From Clostridia bacterium (GTDB lineage: Bacteria > Bacillota > Clostridia > Christensenellales > Aristaeellaceae), in the NCBI GenBank assembly GCA_017936765.1, contig JAGBEX010000014.1, forward strand, positions 62,001 through 126,000: a DNA stretch of 64,000 nucleotides, given 5' to 3'. Below the pieces are notes generated by a model. That model was not told where the DNA came from. It saw nothing but the letters and a program-made list of their open reading frames with translations, and did no database searches. Of this stretch, positions 17,624 through 26,685 are shown in pieces (the first letter of the stretch is position 1; each line of letters begins with the position of its first letter). The position numbers and the translations under genes are program-made.

Positions 17624-18510
17624 TCATCAAACAGACTCATCTGCTTCGGCTGGTGCTGCATCATGCCGGCGTTCACGTCGCGGAAGCGCCAGGCAAGGCC
17701 AAGATGGGTGCATTCGGCCTTGAATACCTCGTAGAGGCGCTGGGCATTGGGGGCGGCGCACTCATAGGCGTTACCGAAGGTGGAGAGGTACTTTTCCCGG
17801 ATGCCGGGGAAATCCCGCTGCAGGGCGTCGAAGTAATACTCCCGGTTGCCGGAGCGCAGCGTCATTCCAAAGAAGCAGACAACAAATTTGCCGCCCGCCG
17901 CTGCCGTCTGCCGCAGGATGCTGACGATGTTTTCCTCCGTATCGGTGATGAAGGGCAGCACCGGGTTCAGCCATACGCCAGCGTATACGCCCGCCTGGCT
18001 GAGCTGCTCAAGGGCGGCGAAGCGCTGGGAGGAAGGCGACACATCCGGCTCAATGCGCTGGCGGAGGTCGTCCTCCGCACAGGTGATGGTGAGCCTTGCG
18101 CACACCGGGGCGCGGCGGGCAATGGCGGAGAGCAGGTCGGCATCGCGGGCGCAAAGGGCGGACTTGGTGGTGAAGGCTGCACCGAAGCCGTGGCGGAGCA
18201 TCAGCTCCAGGGCGCCGCGGGTGAGTCGGAGGTCTTCTTCCAGCGGGTTGTAGGGGTCGCTCATGGCGCCCATGGTGATCACCCCGGGCTTGCGTTTGCT
18301 GCGCATTTCGCTCTCAAGCAGGGCAAGGGCGTTTTTCTTGGGACGCACGGTGTCGAAATGATCCAGGTGATAGCACAGGGAGCGGGAATCGCAGTAGATG
18401 CAGCCGTGGCAGCAGCCCCGATACAGGTTCATGTTCCAATCGGCATAGAAGAAGTCCTCCATGCCCACCTTGACGGGCGTGAGCAGCTGCTTGGCCTGGG
18501 CAAACTCCAT
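17620..18510 (-). CDS. SplB-like radical SAM protein
   Basis: A 296-residue radical SAM enzyme of the COG1533/spore-photoproduct-lyase-like group. The [4Fe-4S] binding loop is RGCCHGCIYCDSR, with the CxxxCxxC ligands as C, C, C. The conserved stretches VITMGAMSDPYNPLE and TTKSALCARDADLL are typical of this group. It is shorter than true SplB and lacks an obvious lesion-binding C-terminus, so the substrate is unknown. The start at 18510 follows AGGAGGTGATCACC. It is divergent from murC. Confidence 0.88.
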   Translation of the reverse strand: MEFAQAKQLLTPVKVGMEDFFYADWNMNLYRGCCHGCIYCDSRSLCYHLDHFDTVRPKKNALALLESEMRSKRKPGVITMGAMSDPYNPLEEDLRLTRGALELMLRHGFGAAFTTKSALCARDADLLSAIARRAPVCARLTITCAEDDLRQRIEPDVSPSSQRFAALEQLSQAGVYAGVWLNPVLPFITDTEENIVSILRQTAAAGGKFVVCFFGMTLRSGNREYYFDALQRDFPGIREKYLSTFGNAYECAAPNAQRLYEVFKAECTHLGLAWRFRDVNAGMMQHQPKQMSLFDD

Positions 18511-18603
18511 GGTGATCACCTCCTGATGAAGATTGTAGAGGATATTCATGCCCAAGTCAAGGAGAACACGAAAATATGTTCGGTTTGAATTGCGAAGGGG
18601 TGC

Positions 18604-18633
18604 TTGCTAAAAGCAGCCGGTATGGAGTATAAT
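18604..18633 (+). promoter_or_regulatory. Probable murC promoter
   Basis: TTGCTA at 18604-18609, 18-base spacer, TATAAT at 18628-18633; the start codon is 35 bases downstream. Confidence 0.65.
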
Positions 18634-18667
18634 AGGGGATGAATCCTTACAGGAAAGAGTGAGATCC

Positions 18668-20062
18668 ATGCAGATTCCGCATATCAGGGATTATCAGGGC
18701 AAGCGCATCCACATGATCGGCATTGGCGGCAGCAGTATGTCCGGTCTGGCAGCGATGCTGATCGATAAAGGCTACCAGGTTTCCGGCTCTGACCGCACGG
18801 AGGGGTATCTCATTGGCGACGTGCGTGCCAAGGGGGCGCAGGTGTTCATCGGCCACAGGCCGGAGAACGTGCATGGCGCTGACCTGGTGGTGTTCACCGG
18901 CGCGGCGGCAGCGGACAACCCGGAGCGGGTGGAAGCGGAGAAGCTGGGCATTCCCAGCATGGAGCGCAGCTATCTGCTGGGCCAGCTGATGGAAGGCTTC
19001 CCCCAGGCGGTGGGAATCTGCGGCGCTCACGGCAAGACCACGGCGACCTCCATGCTCTCGCAGATCCTGGTGGAGTGCGGGCTGGACCCCAGCGTGCATA
19101 TTGGCGGCAAGCTGGACGCCATTGGCGGCAGCACCCGCATTGGCAAGGGTGACGCCTTCCTGGCCGAGGCCTGCGAGTTCCGTCGCAGCTTTTTGCAGAT
19201 GCACCCCACCATGGCGGTGGTGCTGAACATTGACGCCGACCACCTGGATTGCTACAAGGACATTGACGAGATCGAGGAGACCTTCGGCCAGTTCATGCAG
19301 CTGCTGCCGGAGGACGGCCTGGTCATCGGCAAGGGTACGGACGAGCGCATCATGCGCCAGATGGGCAAGCTGCGCTGCGCCGTGGAGACCTTCGGCATGA
19401 CGGATGCGTGCGACTGGCATCCTGCCAACCTGACGGAGAACGACCGGGGCTATGCCTCCTATGACCTGTGCCATAAGGGCGAAATCGTGGGTCATGTGGA
19501 TATGGCGGTGCCGGGGGACTTCAATGTGGAAAACGGCCTGGCGGCGCTGGCGGCGGCCCATGCCCTGGGAGCGGATATGCCCAAGGCCTGCCAGAGCATG
19601 AGCCACTTTATGGGCGCACACCGCCGGTTTGAGCTGACGGACACCATCGATGGGGTGGAGGTCTTCCACGACTATGGTCACAACCCCACGGAAATGCGCA
19701 ATGCGGTGACCGTTGCCCGCAAGCGCTGCAAGGGGCGGCTGTTTGCGGTGATGCAGCCCCACACCTTCAGCCGGGTGAAGAGCCTGTTCAACGAGTACCT
19801 TACCTGCACCGAGCTGGCGGACGTGACGGTGGTCACCGATATCTGCGCCGCCCGTGAGGTGGACCCGGGGGACATCAACTCCGGTATGCTGGTGGAGGGC
19901 ATGAAGGCGCATGGCGTGAACGCTGTGTGGACGCCCACCTTCGACGACACGGAGGCTTATCTCCGTGCCAACTGGCAACCCGGCGATCTGGTGATCACCA
20001 TGGGCTGCGGGGATATCAACCTGCTCAATGATCAGATTCATCGCCACGAGATGGAGAAGTAA
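18668..20062 (+). CDS. murC: UDP-N-acetylmuramate--L-alanine ligase
   Basis: A 464-residue Mur ligase adding L-Ala to UDP-MurNAc in the cytoplasmic stage of peptidoglycan synthesis. The N-terminal domain has IHMIGIGGSSMSGLA, the ATP loop is GAHGKTTATSML near residue 120, and the central HFMGAHRRFEL and HDYGHNPTEM motifs are present. ATG at 18668 is chosen over GTG at 18659 because AGGAAAG is 10 bases before the ATG but only one base before the GTG. It is the only Mur ligase here, not part of a mur cluster, and is followed after 2 bases by a membrane protein gene. Confidence 0.95.
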   Translation: MQIPHIRDYQGKRIHMIGIGGSSMSGLAAMLIDKGYQVSGSDRTEGYLIGDVRAKGAQVFIGHRPENVHGADLVVFTGAAAADNPERVEAEKLGIPSMERSYLLGQLMEGFPQAVGICGAHGKTTATSMLSQILVECGLDPSVHIGGKLDAIGGSTRIGKGDAFLAEACEFRRSFLQMHPTMAVVLNIDADHLDCYKDIDEIEETFGQFMQLLPEDGLVIGKGTDERIMRQMGKLRCAVETFGMTDACDWHPANLTENDRGYASYDLCHKGEIVGHVDMAVPGDFNVENGLAALAAAHALGADMPKACQSMSHFMGAHRRFELTDTIDGVEVFHDYGHNPTEMRNAVTVARKRCKGRLFAVMQPHTFSRVKSLFNEYLTCTELADVTVVTDICAAREVDPGDINSGMLVEGMKAHGVNAVWTPTFDDTEAYLRANWQPGDLVITMGCGDINLLNDQIHRHEMEK

Positions 20063-20064
20063 GA

Positions 20065-21090
20065 TTGAATACACCAGGGAAAAAGAGCATGGGCAGCCTG
20101 CCGGTTCTGCTGCTGATGCTGGGCATTACCATAGGGATCATTTTTTCAAACAACGACCTGGAAACCATTGGACACACGCTGGCTTCGCTGCATCCGGGGT
20201 GGGTGCTGGCAGCGCTGGGCTGCTGGTGCCTGTTTATCCTGTTTGATGCGCTGAGCTTCTGGGCGTATTTCCGCAGGCATGGGCATTCCATCAGCATGGC
20301 CTACGCCTGCTATGTATCGCTGATGGGCTGGTTCTACAGCGGCATAACCCCCGGCTCCAGCGGCGGGCAGCCCATGCAGGTGTTTTACCTCAGCAAAAAG
20401 AAAGTTCCCGTGGGGGTCAGCACCTCGGCGGTGTCCATCAAATTCGTGCTGGGGCAAACGGCCACGGTGGTGCTGGTGCCTTTCATCTGGCTGATGAACC
20501 GTCCCTTCCTGTCCCAGCAATTGGCTGGCGTGGGCTGGCTGGTGGTGATCGGCTGGGTGGTGCATCTTGCAGGCGTGCTGGCGGTGCTGCTGGTGACCTT
20601 CTGCACCCCGCTGGTGCAAAGGATGGCGGGCTTTCTCGTCCGCATGGGTGTAAAGCTGCGGCTGATCCGCGATGAACAGGCCATGCTGACTTGCCTGGAG
20701 CATTGCATCGACCATTACCAGACCAACGTCAGGCTGGCAGGACGCAGCCCTGCTGAGATCGCCCTGCAAACGCTGCTGGCCGTGCTGAGCCTGTTCTTCC
20801 TGCAGGTCATTGCGGTGTGCATCTACCATGCCTTTGGGCTGAGTGGTACCAGCTGCTGGAACCTGCTGGCGGTGGCCTATATGCTGTATATGGGTGCCAG
20901 CTACAACCCGCTTCCCGGTGCCAGCGGTGCGCAGGAGGGCGGCTTTCTGCTGTTCTTCCGGGGGATCTTCCCGGCGGGGACCATCAGCCTGGCCATGCTG
21001 ATGTGGCGGTTCTTCACCTACTATATCCAGTTGATCCTGGGCGCTGTGGCGCTTTTGTGGCATACGCTGCGGTGCAGAACAAAGAAATAA
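20065..21090 (+). CDS. Flippase-like integral membrane protein (YbhN/UPF0104, LPG synthase TM family)
   Basis: A polytopic membrane protein of 341 residues with about eight hydrophobic helices, related to the flippase-like half of lysylphosphatidylglycerol synthase MprF and to YbhN. Family hallmarks are GWFYSGITPGSSGGQPMQ and the C-terminal NPLPGASGAQEGG. There is no synthase domain. It likely handles a lipid, but the substrate is unknown. TTG at 20065 has GGAG 8 bases upstream and overlaps the end of murC transcriptionally; ATG at 20089 is an alternative. Confidence 0.87.
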   Translation: MNTPGKKSMGSLPVLLLMLGITIGIIFSNNDLETIGHTLASLHPGWVLAALGCWCLFILFDALSFWAYFRRHGHSISMAYACYVSLMGWFYSGITPGSSGGQPMQVFYLSKKKVPVGVSTSAVSIKFVLGQTATVVLVPFIWLMNRPFLSQQLAGVGWLVVIGWVVHLAGVLAVLLVTFCTPLVQRMAGFLVRMGVKLRLIRDEQAMLTCLEHCIDHYQTNVRLAGRSPAEIALQTLLAVLSLFFLQVIAVCIYHAFGLSGTSCWNLLAVAYMLYMGASYNPLPGASGAQEGGFLLFFRGIFPAGTISLAMLMWRFFTYYIQLILGAVALLWHTLRCRTKK

Positions 21091-21094
21091 GCAA

Positions 21095-21136
21095 AGAAAA
21101 AGTTCCCTGTCCATGCCGGGCAGGGAACTCGTTTTT
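21095..21136. terminator. Bidirectional terminator between convergent genes
   Basis: AGTTCCCTG (21101-21109) pairs with CAGGGAACT (21121-21129), with an A-rich tract before and CGTTTTT after. Confidence 0.8.
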
Positions 21137-22352
21137 ACTTTTGGGCGGGAACCGGTGGCCTGGTTTTGACCACCACGTTCAGGGTGGCGAACACCACCAG
21201 CAGCAGGATGGTGACAAAAATGGCACTCATTCCGCCATTGAAGCCGAAGCGCTCCGCCAGGGTACCCACCATGGTGGGCATCAGGATGGCTCCGGCAGAG
21301 CCAATGCCCAGCAGGAGGCTTGTGGCCATGGGGTATGCGTTGGTGAAGATGGCCGCGTCGGAGTAGATCATGGGGCAGATGCCAGCCATGCACAGCCCAA
21401 GCCCCGCCACGGAGAAGGTGACCATGGGGATGGTGGCGCTGCTCAGCATGAGGAAATAGAAGATCGCCACGCCGAAGGAGGAGACCATCATCATGATCTT
21501 CTGGCTTACCTTGGCGGACAGGGCGGCGCAGATGAGGCGTCCCACCAGCATCACCACCCACAGCAGGGTGGCCATGGTCTGACTGTAGCTGATGGCATCG
21601 GAGCCGGAGGCCAGCAGCGCGGCGGCAAGGTTCTCCTTGTTCTGGATGTAGGTCACAAGCCACCCGTTGATGGCGTATTCCGAGCAGAGGTAGCAGAACA
21701 TCATCATGGCCAGGATGAGGAAGGAGGGATTCTTGAGGAAGATGAGGGTGGAGTTCTGCTTGTCGCCCCGGTCGGGGTGGTCGTTGGCAAGGCGCATACG
21801 GCTGAAATTGAACAGGCTGATGCAGCCGATGACCACCATGTACCCCACGCCAGCCTGCCAGGAAATGTGGGTGCGCAGGAGCAGGAAGATCATGGGGGTC
21901 AATATAGCGCCGATGGCGAAGGAGGAATGCAGCAGGTTGGAGGCCGCAGGGCTGCCGCCGGAAAGCTGGTTCACCATGCGGTTATCGAAATTGGTCACGC
22001 TGCCGCGCCCCAGGCCTGTGAACAGGAAGGCAACGAAGAGCCACATGGGATTGCCCCACAGGAGCATCATCACAAAACCGATGAAGGCCAGGGAGGACAA
22101 AAGCAGGATGGACTTGCGCTGCCCCAGCCACAGGGGGACCAGGCCGCTGATCAGACCTGCGATGAGGTTGCCTGCCGAGTGTGCCGAAAGGAAAATGCCG
22201 CTGAGGGAATCGCTGAGGCCGTAGGTGGCCTTCAGGTCAGGCATGGCACTACCCAGCATCAGCGACAGGGAACCGTTGCAGAAGAAGGCGAAGAAGCAGG
22301 TAGCCAGCAGCACCTTGCCGCTGCGATCCAGCCTTTTCAGAAAGGAAAACAT
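21135..22352 (-). CDS. MFS transporter, probable sugar-acid uptake
   Basis: A 405-residue major facilitator with 12 predicted helices, starting MFSFLKRLDRSGKVLLA. The loop 2-3 signature reads GLVPLWLGQRKSIL, and helix 4 has GLGRGSVTNFDNR, as in the FucP-like sugar branch. It lies 52 bases after uxaA in the same direction and is last in the uxaB-uxaA operon, which suggests import of galacturonate, glucuronate or a related acid. That substrate is an inference from position. Confidence 0.85.
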   Translation of the reverse strand: MFSFLKRLDRSGKVLLATCFFAFFCNGSLSLMLGSAMPDLKATYGLSDSLSGIFLSAHSAGNLIAGLISGLVPLWLGQRKSILLLSSLAFIGFVMMLLWGNPMWLFVAFLFTGLGRGSVTNFDNRMVNQLSGGSPAASNLLHSSFAIGAILTPMIFLLLRTHISWQAGVGYMVVIGCISLFNFSRMRLANDHPDRGDKQNSTLIFLKNPSFLILAMMMFCYLCSEYAINGWLVTYIQNKENLAAALLASGSDAISYSQTMATLLWVVMLVGRLICAALSAKVSQKIMMMVSSFGVAIFYFLMLSSATIPMVTFSVAGLGLCMAGICPMIYSDAAIFTNAYPMATSLLLGIGSAGAILMPTMVGTLAERFGFNGGMSAIFVTILLLVVFATLNVVVKTRPPVPAQK

Positions 22353-22404
22353 GGTGTACCTCCCAAGAAAAGCGGGACGCTTGCAACGTCCCGCCAGGTA
22401 ATGC

Positions 22405-23886
22405 TTACAGGGTCACGCCAGTCTTGAAGATGGCCAGGTCGTGGAAGCCGTGCTTTTCGGAGCAGACCTTCTGTCCGGAGGCGGTGGCCAGCACGAAGTC
22501 CATCAGCGCCTGGGAAAGCTCGGGTAGGGTCTTGCCGGAGAGCAATTCGCCTGCGTTGAAGTCGATCCAGCCATGCTTGAAGCCAGCCAGACGGCTGTTG
22601 CTGGCAATCTTCACGGTGGGCACGGGGCAGGCGAAGGGTGTGCCGCGGCCGGTGGAGAACAGCACGATCTGCGCGCCGGAGGAAGCCAGCGCGGTGGCGG
22701 CCACCAGGTCATTGCCGGGGGCGGAGAGCAGGTTCAGGCCGGGTACGGTGACCTTTTCGCCATAGGCCAGCACGTCCTTCACGGGAGCAAAGCCACTCTT
22801 CTGGGTGCAGCCCAGGGCCTTATCCTCCAGGGTGGAGATGCCGCCCGCCTTGTTGCCGGGAGAGGGATTCTCATAGATGGTCTGGTGATGCTCCTCAAAG
22901 TAGCGCTTGAAATCGTTGATGAGCGAAACGGTCTTGCGGAACATCTCCTCGGTTTCGCAGCGATCCATCAGGATGGTCTCTGCGCCGAACATTTCCGGCA
23001 CCTCGGTAAGGATGGTGGTGCCGCCCTGGGCCACCAGCAAATCGGAGAAGCCGCCGATGACCGGGTTGGCGGTGATGCCGCTGAAGCCATCGGAGCCGCC
23101 GCACTTCAGGCCGATGACCAGCTTGGAGGCAGGGCAGGGAACGCGGACTTCATCGCGCATACGGTCGGCCAGCTCGGTAAGGAGCTTCATGGCCTCGGTG
23201 AATTCATCCTCCACCTGCTGGCAGACAAGGAAGCGCACGCGGGACTTGTCGTAATCGCCCATGCGCTCCTCGATGAACTGCACGGAGCTGTTTTCACAGC
23301 CCAGTCCCAGCACCAGCACACCGCCCACATTGGGATGGGTGGCCAGGTCGGCCAGAATTTGACGGGTGTTGTCCTGGTCGTCGCCCATCTGGGAGCAGCC
23401 GTAGGGGTGGGGGAAGGCGTACACATTCTCCACGCCGCCGCCCACCAGGGATTGCGCTTCCTTTTCCAGGGCGCGGGCGATGTCGTTCACGCAGCCCACG
23501 GTGGGGAGGATCCACAGCTCGTTGCGCACGCCCACCTTGCCATCGTGCCGGGGGTAGCCCATGAAGGTGGCGGGCTGGGCAGCTTCAACGCTGGGGAAGG
23601 TGGGATGATACTCGTATTCCAGCTCGCCGGAGAGCAGGGTGTGCAGGTTCTGCACATGGATGTGGCTGCCCATGGCGATGTCTTCTTTGGCATAGCCGAT
23701 GGGGAAACCGTACTTGATCACGTGGCCCTGGGCGGGAATATCGGTAAGCGCCACCTTATGCCCGGCGGGTACGTCGGTGCGCAGGGTGAGGGTCACGTCC
23801 TCCACGGTCACAGTAGTGCCGGCACTCAGGCCGGTCAGCGCTACGGCCACATTATCTTTAGGGGTGATGCGAAGCAACTCTGCCAT
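22405..23886 (-). CDS. uxaA: Altronate dehydratase
   Basis: A 493-residue UxaA converting D-altronate to 2-keto-3-deoxygluconate in the galacturonate branch. The small N-terminal SAF domain ends with AMGSHIHVQNLHT, and the large domain contains GYPRHDGKVGVRNELWILPTVG, the GCSQMGDDQDNT cysteine region and LKCGGSDGFSGITANP. Both domains are in one chain, as in other UxaA. The start at 23886 has GGAGG upstream; it follows uxaB by 3 bases. Confidence 0.96.
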   Translation of the reverse strand: MAELLRITPKDNVAVALTGLSAGTTVTVEDVTLTLRTDVPAGHKVALTDIPAQGHVIKYGFPIGYAKEDIAMGSHIHVQNLHTLLSGELEYEYHPTFPSVEAAQPATFMGYPRHDGKVGVRNELWILPTVGCVNDIARALEKEAQSLVGGGVENVYAFPHPYGCSQMGDDQDNTRQILADLATHPNVGGVLVLGLGCENSSVQFIEERMGDYDKSRVRFLVCQQVEDEFTEAMKLLTELADRMRDEVRVPCPASKLVIGLKCGGSDGFSGITANPVIGGFSDLLVAQGGTTILTEVPEMFGAETILMDRCETEEMFRKTVSLINDFKRYFEEHHQTIYENPSPGNKAGGISTLEDKALGCTQKSGFAPVKDVLAYGEKVTVPGLNLLSAPGNDLVAATALASSGAQIVLFSTGRGTPFACPVPTVKIASNSRLAGFKHGWIDFNAGELLSGKTLPELSQALMDFVLATASGQKVCSEKHGFHDLAIFKTGVTL

Positions 23887-23889
23887 GGT

Positions 23890-25359
23890 TCAGCCTCCGA
23901 AACGCTCGGTCATCACGGCCTTCATGCCGCGGGCAAGGATATCCTCCAGAGAGGCGGTGACGCTCTCCACAATGCCGGGAACCTTAATCAGCTCGCTGCC
24001 GAAGAAGCTCTCATTGCCCAGGAAGGCTTCCACCATCTGGCGGGCAGGCAGGGAGGACTTGCTGGCGAAGAACTCCAGCACAGCGGCATCGTCCTGCAGG
24101 GTGTAGGTCTCGCCGTCGCGGATGCACTCCAGCTTGCCATCCACGATCTTGCCGCCGTGGTACAGGCTCATCAGCGCAGCCAGGGAGAAGGTGAGGTGTT
24201 CGGGCAGCTTGCCTTCCTTTTCGGCATAGACCAGCAGGCTGGGCATACAGCGGGCGCGCCACTTGGAAACGCTGTTCAGGCAGATGGACAGCAGCGCGTG
24301 CTTGATGTAGGGGTTCATGAAGCGGCCGGTCACAGCCTCGGCAAAGGCCATCAGGTCGTCCTTGGGCAGGGTGAGGGTGGGAATGACCTCGTCGTACAGC
24401 GTCTTCTGCATGAAAGATTTGATCATGGGATCGTTCATGGCGTCCAGCACATAATCGTAGCCGCACTGGAAGGCCATGGGGACGAAGGAGGTGTGGGCGC
24501 CGTTGAGGATGCGAACCTTGCGCTGCTTGTAGGGCTTCTGGTTATCGGTGTAGATCACCGGCAGGCCGCATTGGGGCAGGGGCAGCTCGCCAGAGATGTC
24601 CTTCTCGCTCTCGATGACCCACAGGCCGAAGGGTTCGGCGGTGACCAGGATGCGGTCCTCGTAGCCCAGCTGGTTCCAGATGGCCTGATCCTCGTCCCGG
24701 GGATAGCCGGTAACAATGCGATCCACCAGGGTGGAGGTGAACACGCAGGCCTCATCCAGCCAGCGCTCGAACTTCTCGCCCAGGTTCCACAGCTTGCACA
24801 GCGCCTTGACGCATTTCTTCAGCATGATGCCGTTATCGTCGATCAGCTCCACGGGCAGGATGATGAGACCCTTGTCCATGGCGTAGTTGAAATGCTCGGC
24901 ACGCTCGAAGAGCAGCTTGGTGAGCTTGCCGGGGTAGGAGTTGGGCGGGCAGAGTTCGAGCCCGTCGCTCTCGTCCAGCACGATACCGGCCTCGGTGGTG
25001 TTGGACACGATGAAGCGCAGGGTCTCGCACTTGGCGTAGGCGGCATAGGCATCGTAATCAGCGTAGGCGTCCACCGCATCGGACACGGAGGTCACCACGC
25101 GGGACTGCTCCACCGCCTGGCCGTCCACCAGGCCGCGCAGCAGCACGGTGTAACGGTAGTCCTGCTCCTTGAAGGCAGGGAACAGCGTGCCGATGGAGAT
25201 GGGCTTCACCAGCGCCACGGAGCCGTTGAAATCAGTCTTTTCGTTGGCAATGTCGATGAAATAGTCCACAAAGGCGCGCAGGAAGTTGCCTTCGCCAAAT
25301 TGCAGCACCTTCACAGGGCGGGAAGCAGCGGGTGCCTTGGCAGCGGTGAGTCGTTCCAT
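23890..25359 (-). CDS. uxaB: Tagaturonate reductase
   Basis: A 489-residue NADH-dependent reductase of the mannitol dehydrogenase family, reducing D-tagaturonate to D-altronate. The Rossmann start is VLQFGEGNFLRAFVDYF; the central FLNGAHTSFVP-like motif appears as RILNGAHTSFVPMAFQ, a hallmark of the family. The start at 25359 follows GGAGGGATC. It is the first gene of the uxaB-uxaA-MFS operon, under a promoter with a LacI-type operator just downstream. Confidence 0.95.
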   Translation of the reverse strand: MERLTAAKAPAASRPVKVLQFGEGNFLRAFVDYFIDIANEKTDFNGSVALVKPISIGTLFPAFKEQDYRYTVLLRGLVDGQAVEQSRVVTSVSDAVDAYADYDAYAAYAKCETLRFIVSNTTEAGIVLDESDGLELCPPNSYPGKLTKLLFERAEHFNYAMDKGLIILPVELIDDNGIMLKKCVKALCKLWNLGEKFERWLDEACVFTSTLVDRIVTGYPRDEDQAIWNQLGYEDRILVTAEPFGLWVIESEKDISGELPLPQCGLPVIYTDNQKPYKQRKVRILNGAHTSFVPMAFQCGYDYVLDAMNDPMIKSFMQKTLYDEVIPTLTLPKDDLMAFAEAVTGRFMNPYIKHALLSICLNSVSKWRARCMPSLLVYAEKEGKLPEHLTFSLAALMSLYHGGKIVDGKLECIRDGETYTLQDDAAVLEFFASKSSLPARQMVEAFLGNESFFGSELIKVPGIVESVTASLEDILARGMKAVMTERFGG

Positions 25360-25383
25360 AGGTGATCCCTCCATCATTTTGAT

Positions 25384-25400
25384 CGGTAGGTGAGCTACCG
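25384..25400 (-). other. Small stem-loop in the uxaB leader
   Basis: CGGTAG-ctcac-CTACCG on the minus strand, 25 bases before the uxaB start. No U tract follows; it may only stabilise the message. Confidence 0.5.
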
Positions 25401-25414
25401 GGTTTTCACATGTG

Positions 25415-25428
25415 TGTAAATGATTACA
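25415..25428. promoter_or_regulatory. Operator 1 for the LacI-type regulator
   Basis: Inverted repeat TGTAA-atga-TTACA, 15 bases downstream of the uxaB -10 box. An identical half-site arrangement occurs at 25580-25593. Confidence 0.75.
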
Positions 25429-25442
25429 TGGTATCCGGCATC

Positions 25443-25471
25443 ATTTTACTCTGTTTTGGTGCTTTCGTCAA
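25443..25471 (-). promoter_or_regulatory. uxaB promoter
   Basis: TTGACG (25471-25466), 17-base spacer, TAAAAT (25448-25443) on the minus strand. Confidence 0.75.
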
Positions 25472-25532
25472 TGGATTTTGCGTAATGCGGCAAAGATTTT
25501 GCCGGATTGGGCGGTGTATCGTGAAAATGTGG

Positions 25533-25561
25533 TTGCAAAAGTGTGAAAAAGCGTGTATAAT
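25533..25561 (+). promoter_or_regulatory. Promoter of the LacI regulator-uxaC operon
   Basis: TTGCAA at 25533-25538, 17-base spacer, TATAAT at 25556-25561. Confidence 0.75.
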
Positions 25562-25579
25562 TCAAATGGTATCATTTTC

Positions 25580-25593
25580 TGTAAACACTTACA
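25580..25593. promoter_or_regulatory. Operator 2 for the LacI-type regulator
   Basis: TGTAA-acac-TTACA, 18 bases downstream of the -10 box. The same TGTAA-N4-TTACA spacing as operator 1 shows that one protein controls both divergent transcripts. Confidence 0.75.
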
Positions 25594-25615
25594 CTATGGC
25601 GGAAGGGGCGACAAC

Positions 25616-26626
25616 GTGAATATTTATGATATCTCCAAGCGGGCGGGCGTTTCCATTGCCACGGTGAGCCGTGTGCTGAACGACAGCCCCCACGTCAGCC
25701 CCGCGACCCGCCAGCGGGTCATGGCGGTGATCAACGACAGCGGGTATGTTCCCAATGCCTTTGCAAGAGGGCTGGGCCTGAACACCATGAAGACCATTGG
25801 CCTTCTGTGTCCCGATGCCTCTGACCCGTATCAGGCCCAGGCGCTGGCATACTTGGAAAACGCCTTCCGCAGCAGGAATTACGACTGCGTGCTGAGCTGC
25901 ACCGGCAAAACCCTGGAGGCTCGCATCACCGGCGTGGAGCTGCTGAAGTCCCGCCATGTGGACGGCATGGTGCTGATGGGTTCATCCTTTATCGAGAACA
26001 ACGATAAGGATAACGACTACATCCGCCAGGCTGCCAAGAGTGTGCCGCTGATCCTGCTGAACGGTTCCTTCGCCTGCGAAAGAGTGTACTGCGTGCTGTG
26101 TGATGATCAGCGCGCCACCATGGAGGCGGCCCAGCATCTGCTGGACACCGGGTGCAAGCGCATCCTGTATCTGTATCACAGCAAGAACTACTCCGGCCGC
26201 AAGAAGCTGGCTGGCTACCGGGCTGCGCTGAAAAACAAGGGTATGGCATTGGATGAATCCCTGCTGTGCTACTTTGACCAGGACAAGATGAGCGTGCAGG
26301 ACGTGCGGGATCATCTGCTGGAATTGGACAAAAAGGGCGTTGCATTTGATGCGGTGCTGGCCAGCGAGGACAGCCTGGCCATCGGCGCCATGAAGTACGC
26401 CAGGGCGACGGGCAAACGCATTCCGGAAGAAATGAGCGTGGTGGGGTACAACAACTCCAACTTCTGCCTGTTTACCGAGCCGGAGCTGACCAGCGTGGAC
26501 AACAAGCTCAAGGCCATCTGCGATCATATTGTGGAGACCATGATGGGCGTGCTGGACGGCAAGGAAATGCCCCAGAAGACCGTGTTCACCGGCGAAGTGG
26601 TGCTGCGCCAGTCTACCAGAAAGTGA
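25616..26626 (+). CDS. LacI family transcriptional regulator of the uxa genes
   Basis: A 336-residue repressor: N-terminal helix-turn-helix NIYDISKRAGVSIATVSRVLN, then a periplasmic-binding-protein-like effector domain (NTMKTIGLLCPDASDPYQAQ onward). The start is GTG at 25616 with GGAAGGGG 7 bases upstream; it gives the normal LacI N-terminus. It lies between uxaB and uxaC, and two operators flank the intergenic promoters, so it should repress both and itself, with a uronate or a pathway intermediate as likely inducer. Confidence 0.93.
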   Translation: MNIYDISKRAGVSIATVSRVLNDSPHVSPATRQRVMAVINDSGYVPNAFARGLGLNTMKTIGLLCPDASDPYQAQALAYLENAFRSRNYDCVLSCTGKTLEARITGVELLKSRHVDGMVLMGSSFIENNDKDNDYIRQAAKSVPLILLNGSFACERVYCVLCDDQRATMEAAQHLLDTGCKRILYLYHSKNYSGRKKLAGYRAALKNKGMALDESLLCYFDQDKMSVQDVRDHLLELDKKGVAFDAVLASEDSLAIGAMKYARATGKRIPEEMSVVGYNNSNFCLFTEPELTSVDNKLKAICDHIVETMMGVLDGKEMPQKTVFTGEVVLRQSTRK

Positions 26627-26685
26627 CCTGATCCACAGGGGTGGATTTTGAACATAACGATCATTTGCTTGAAGGAGAGAGAACC

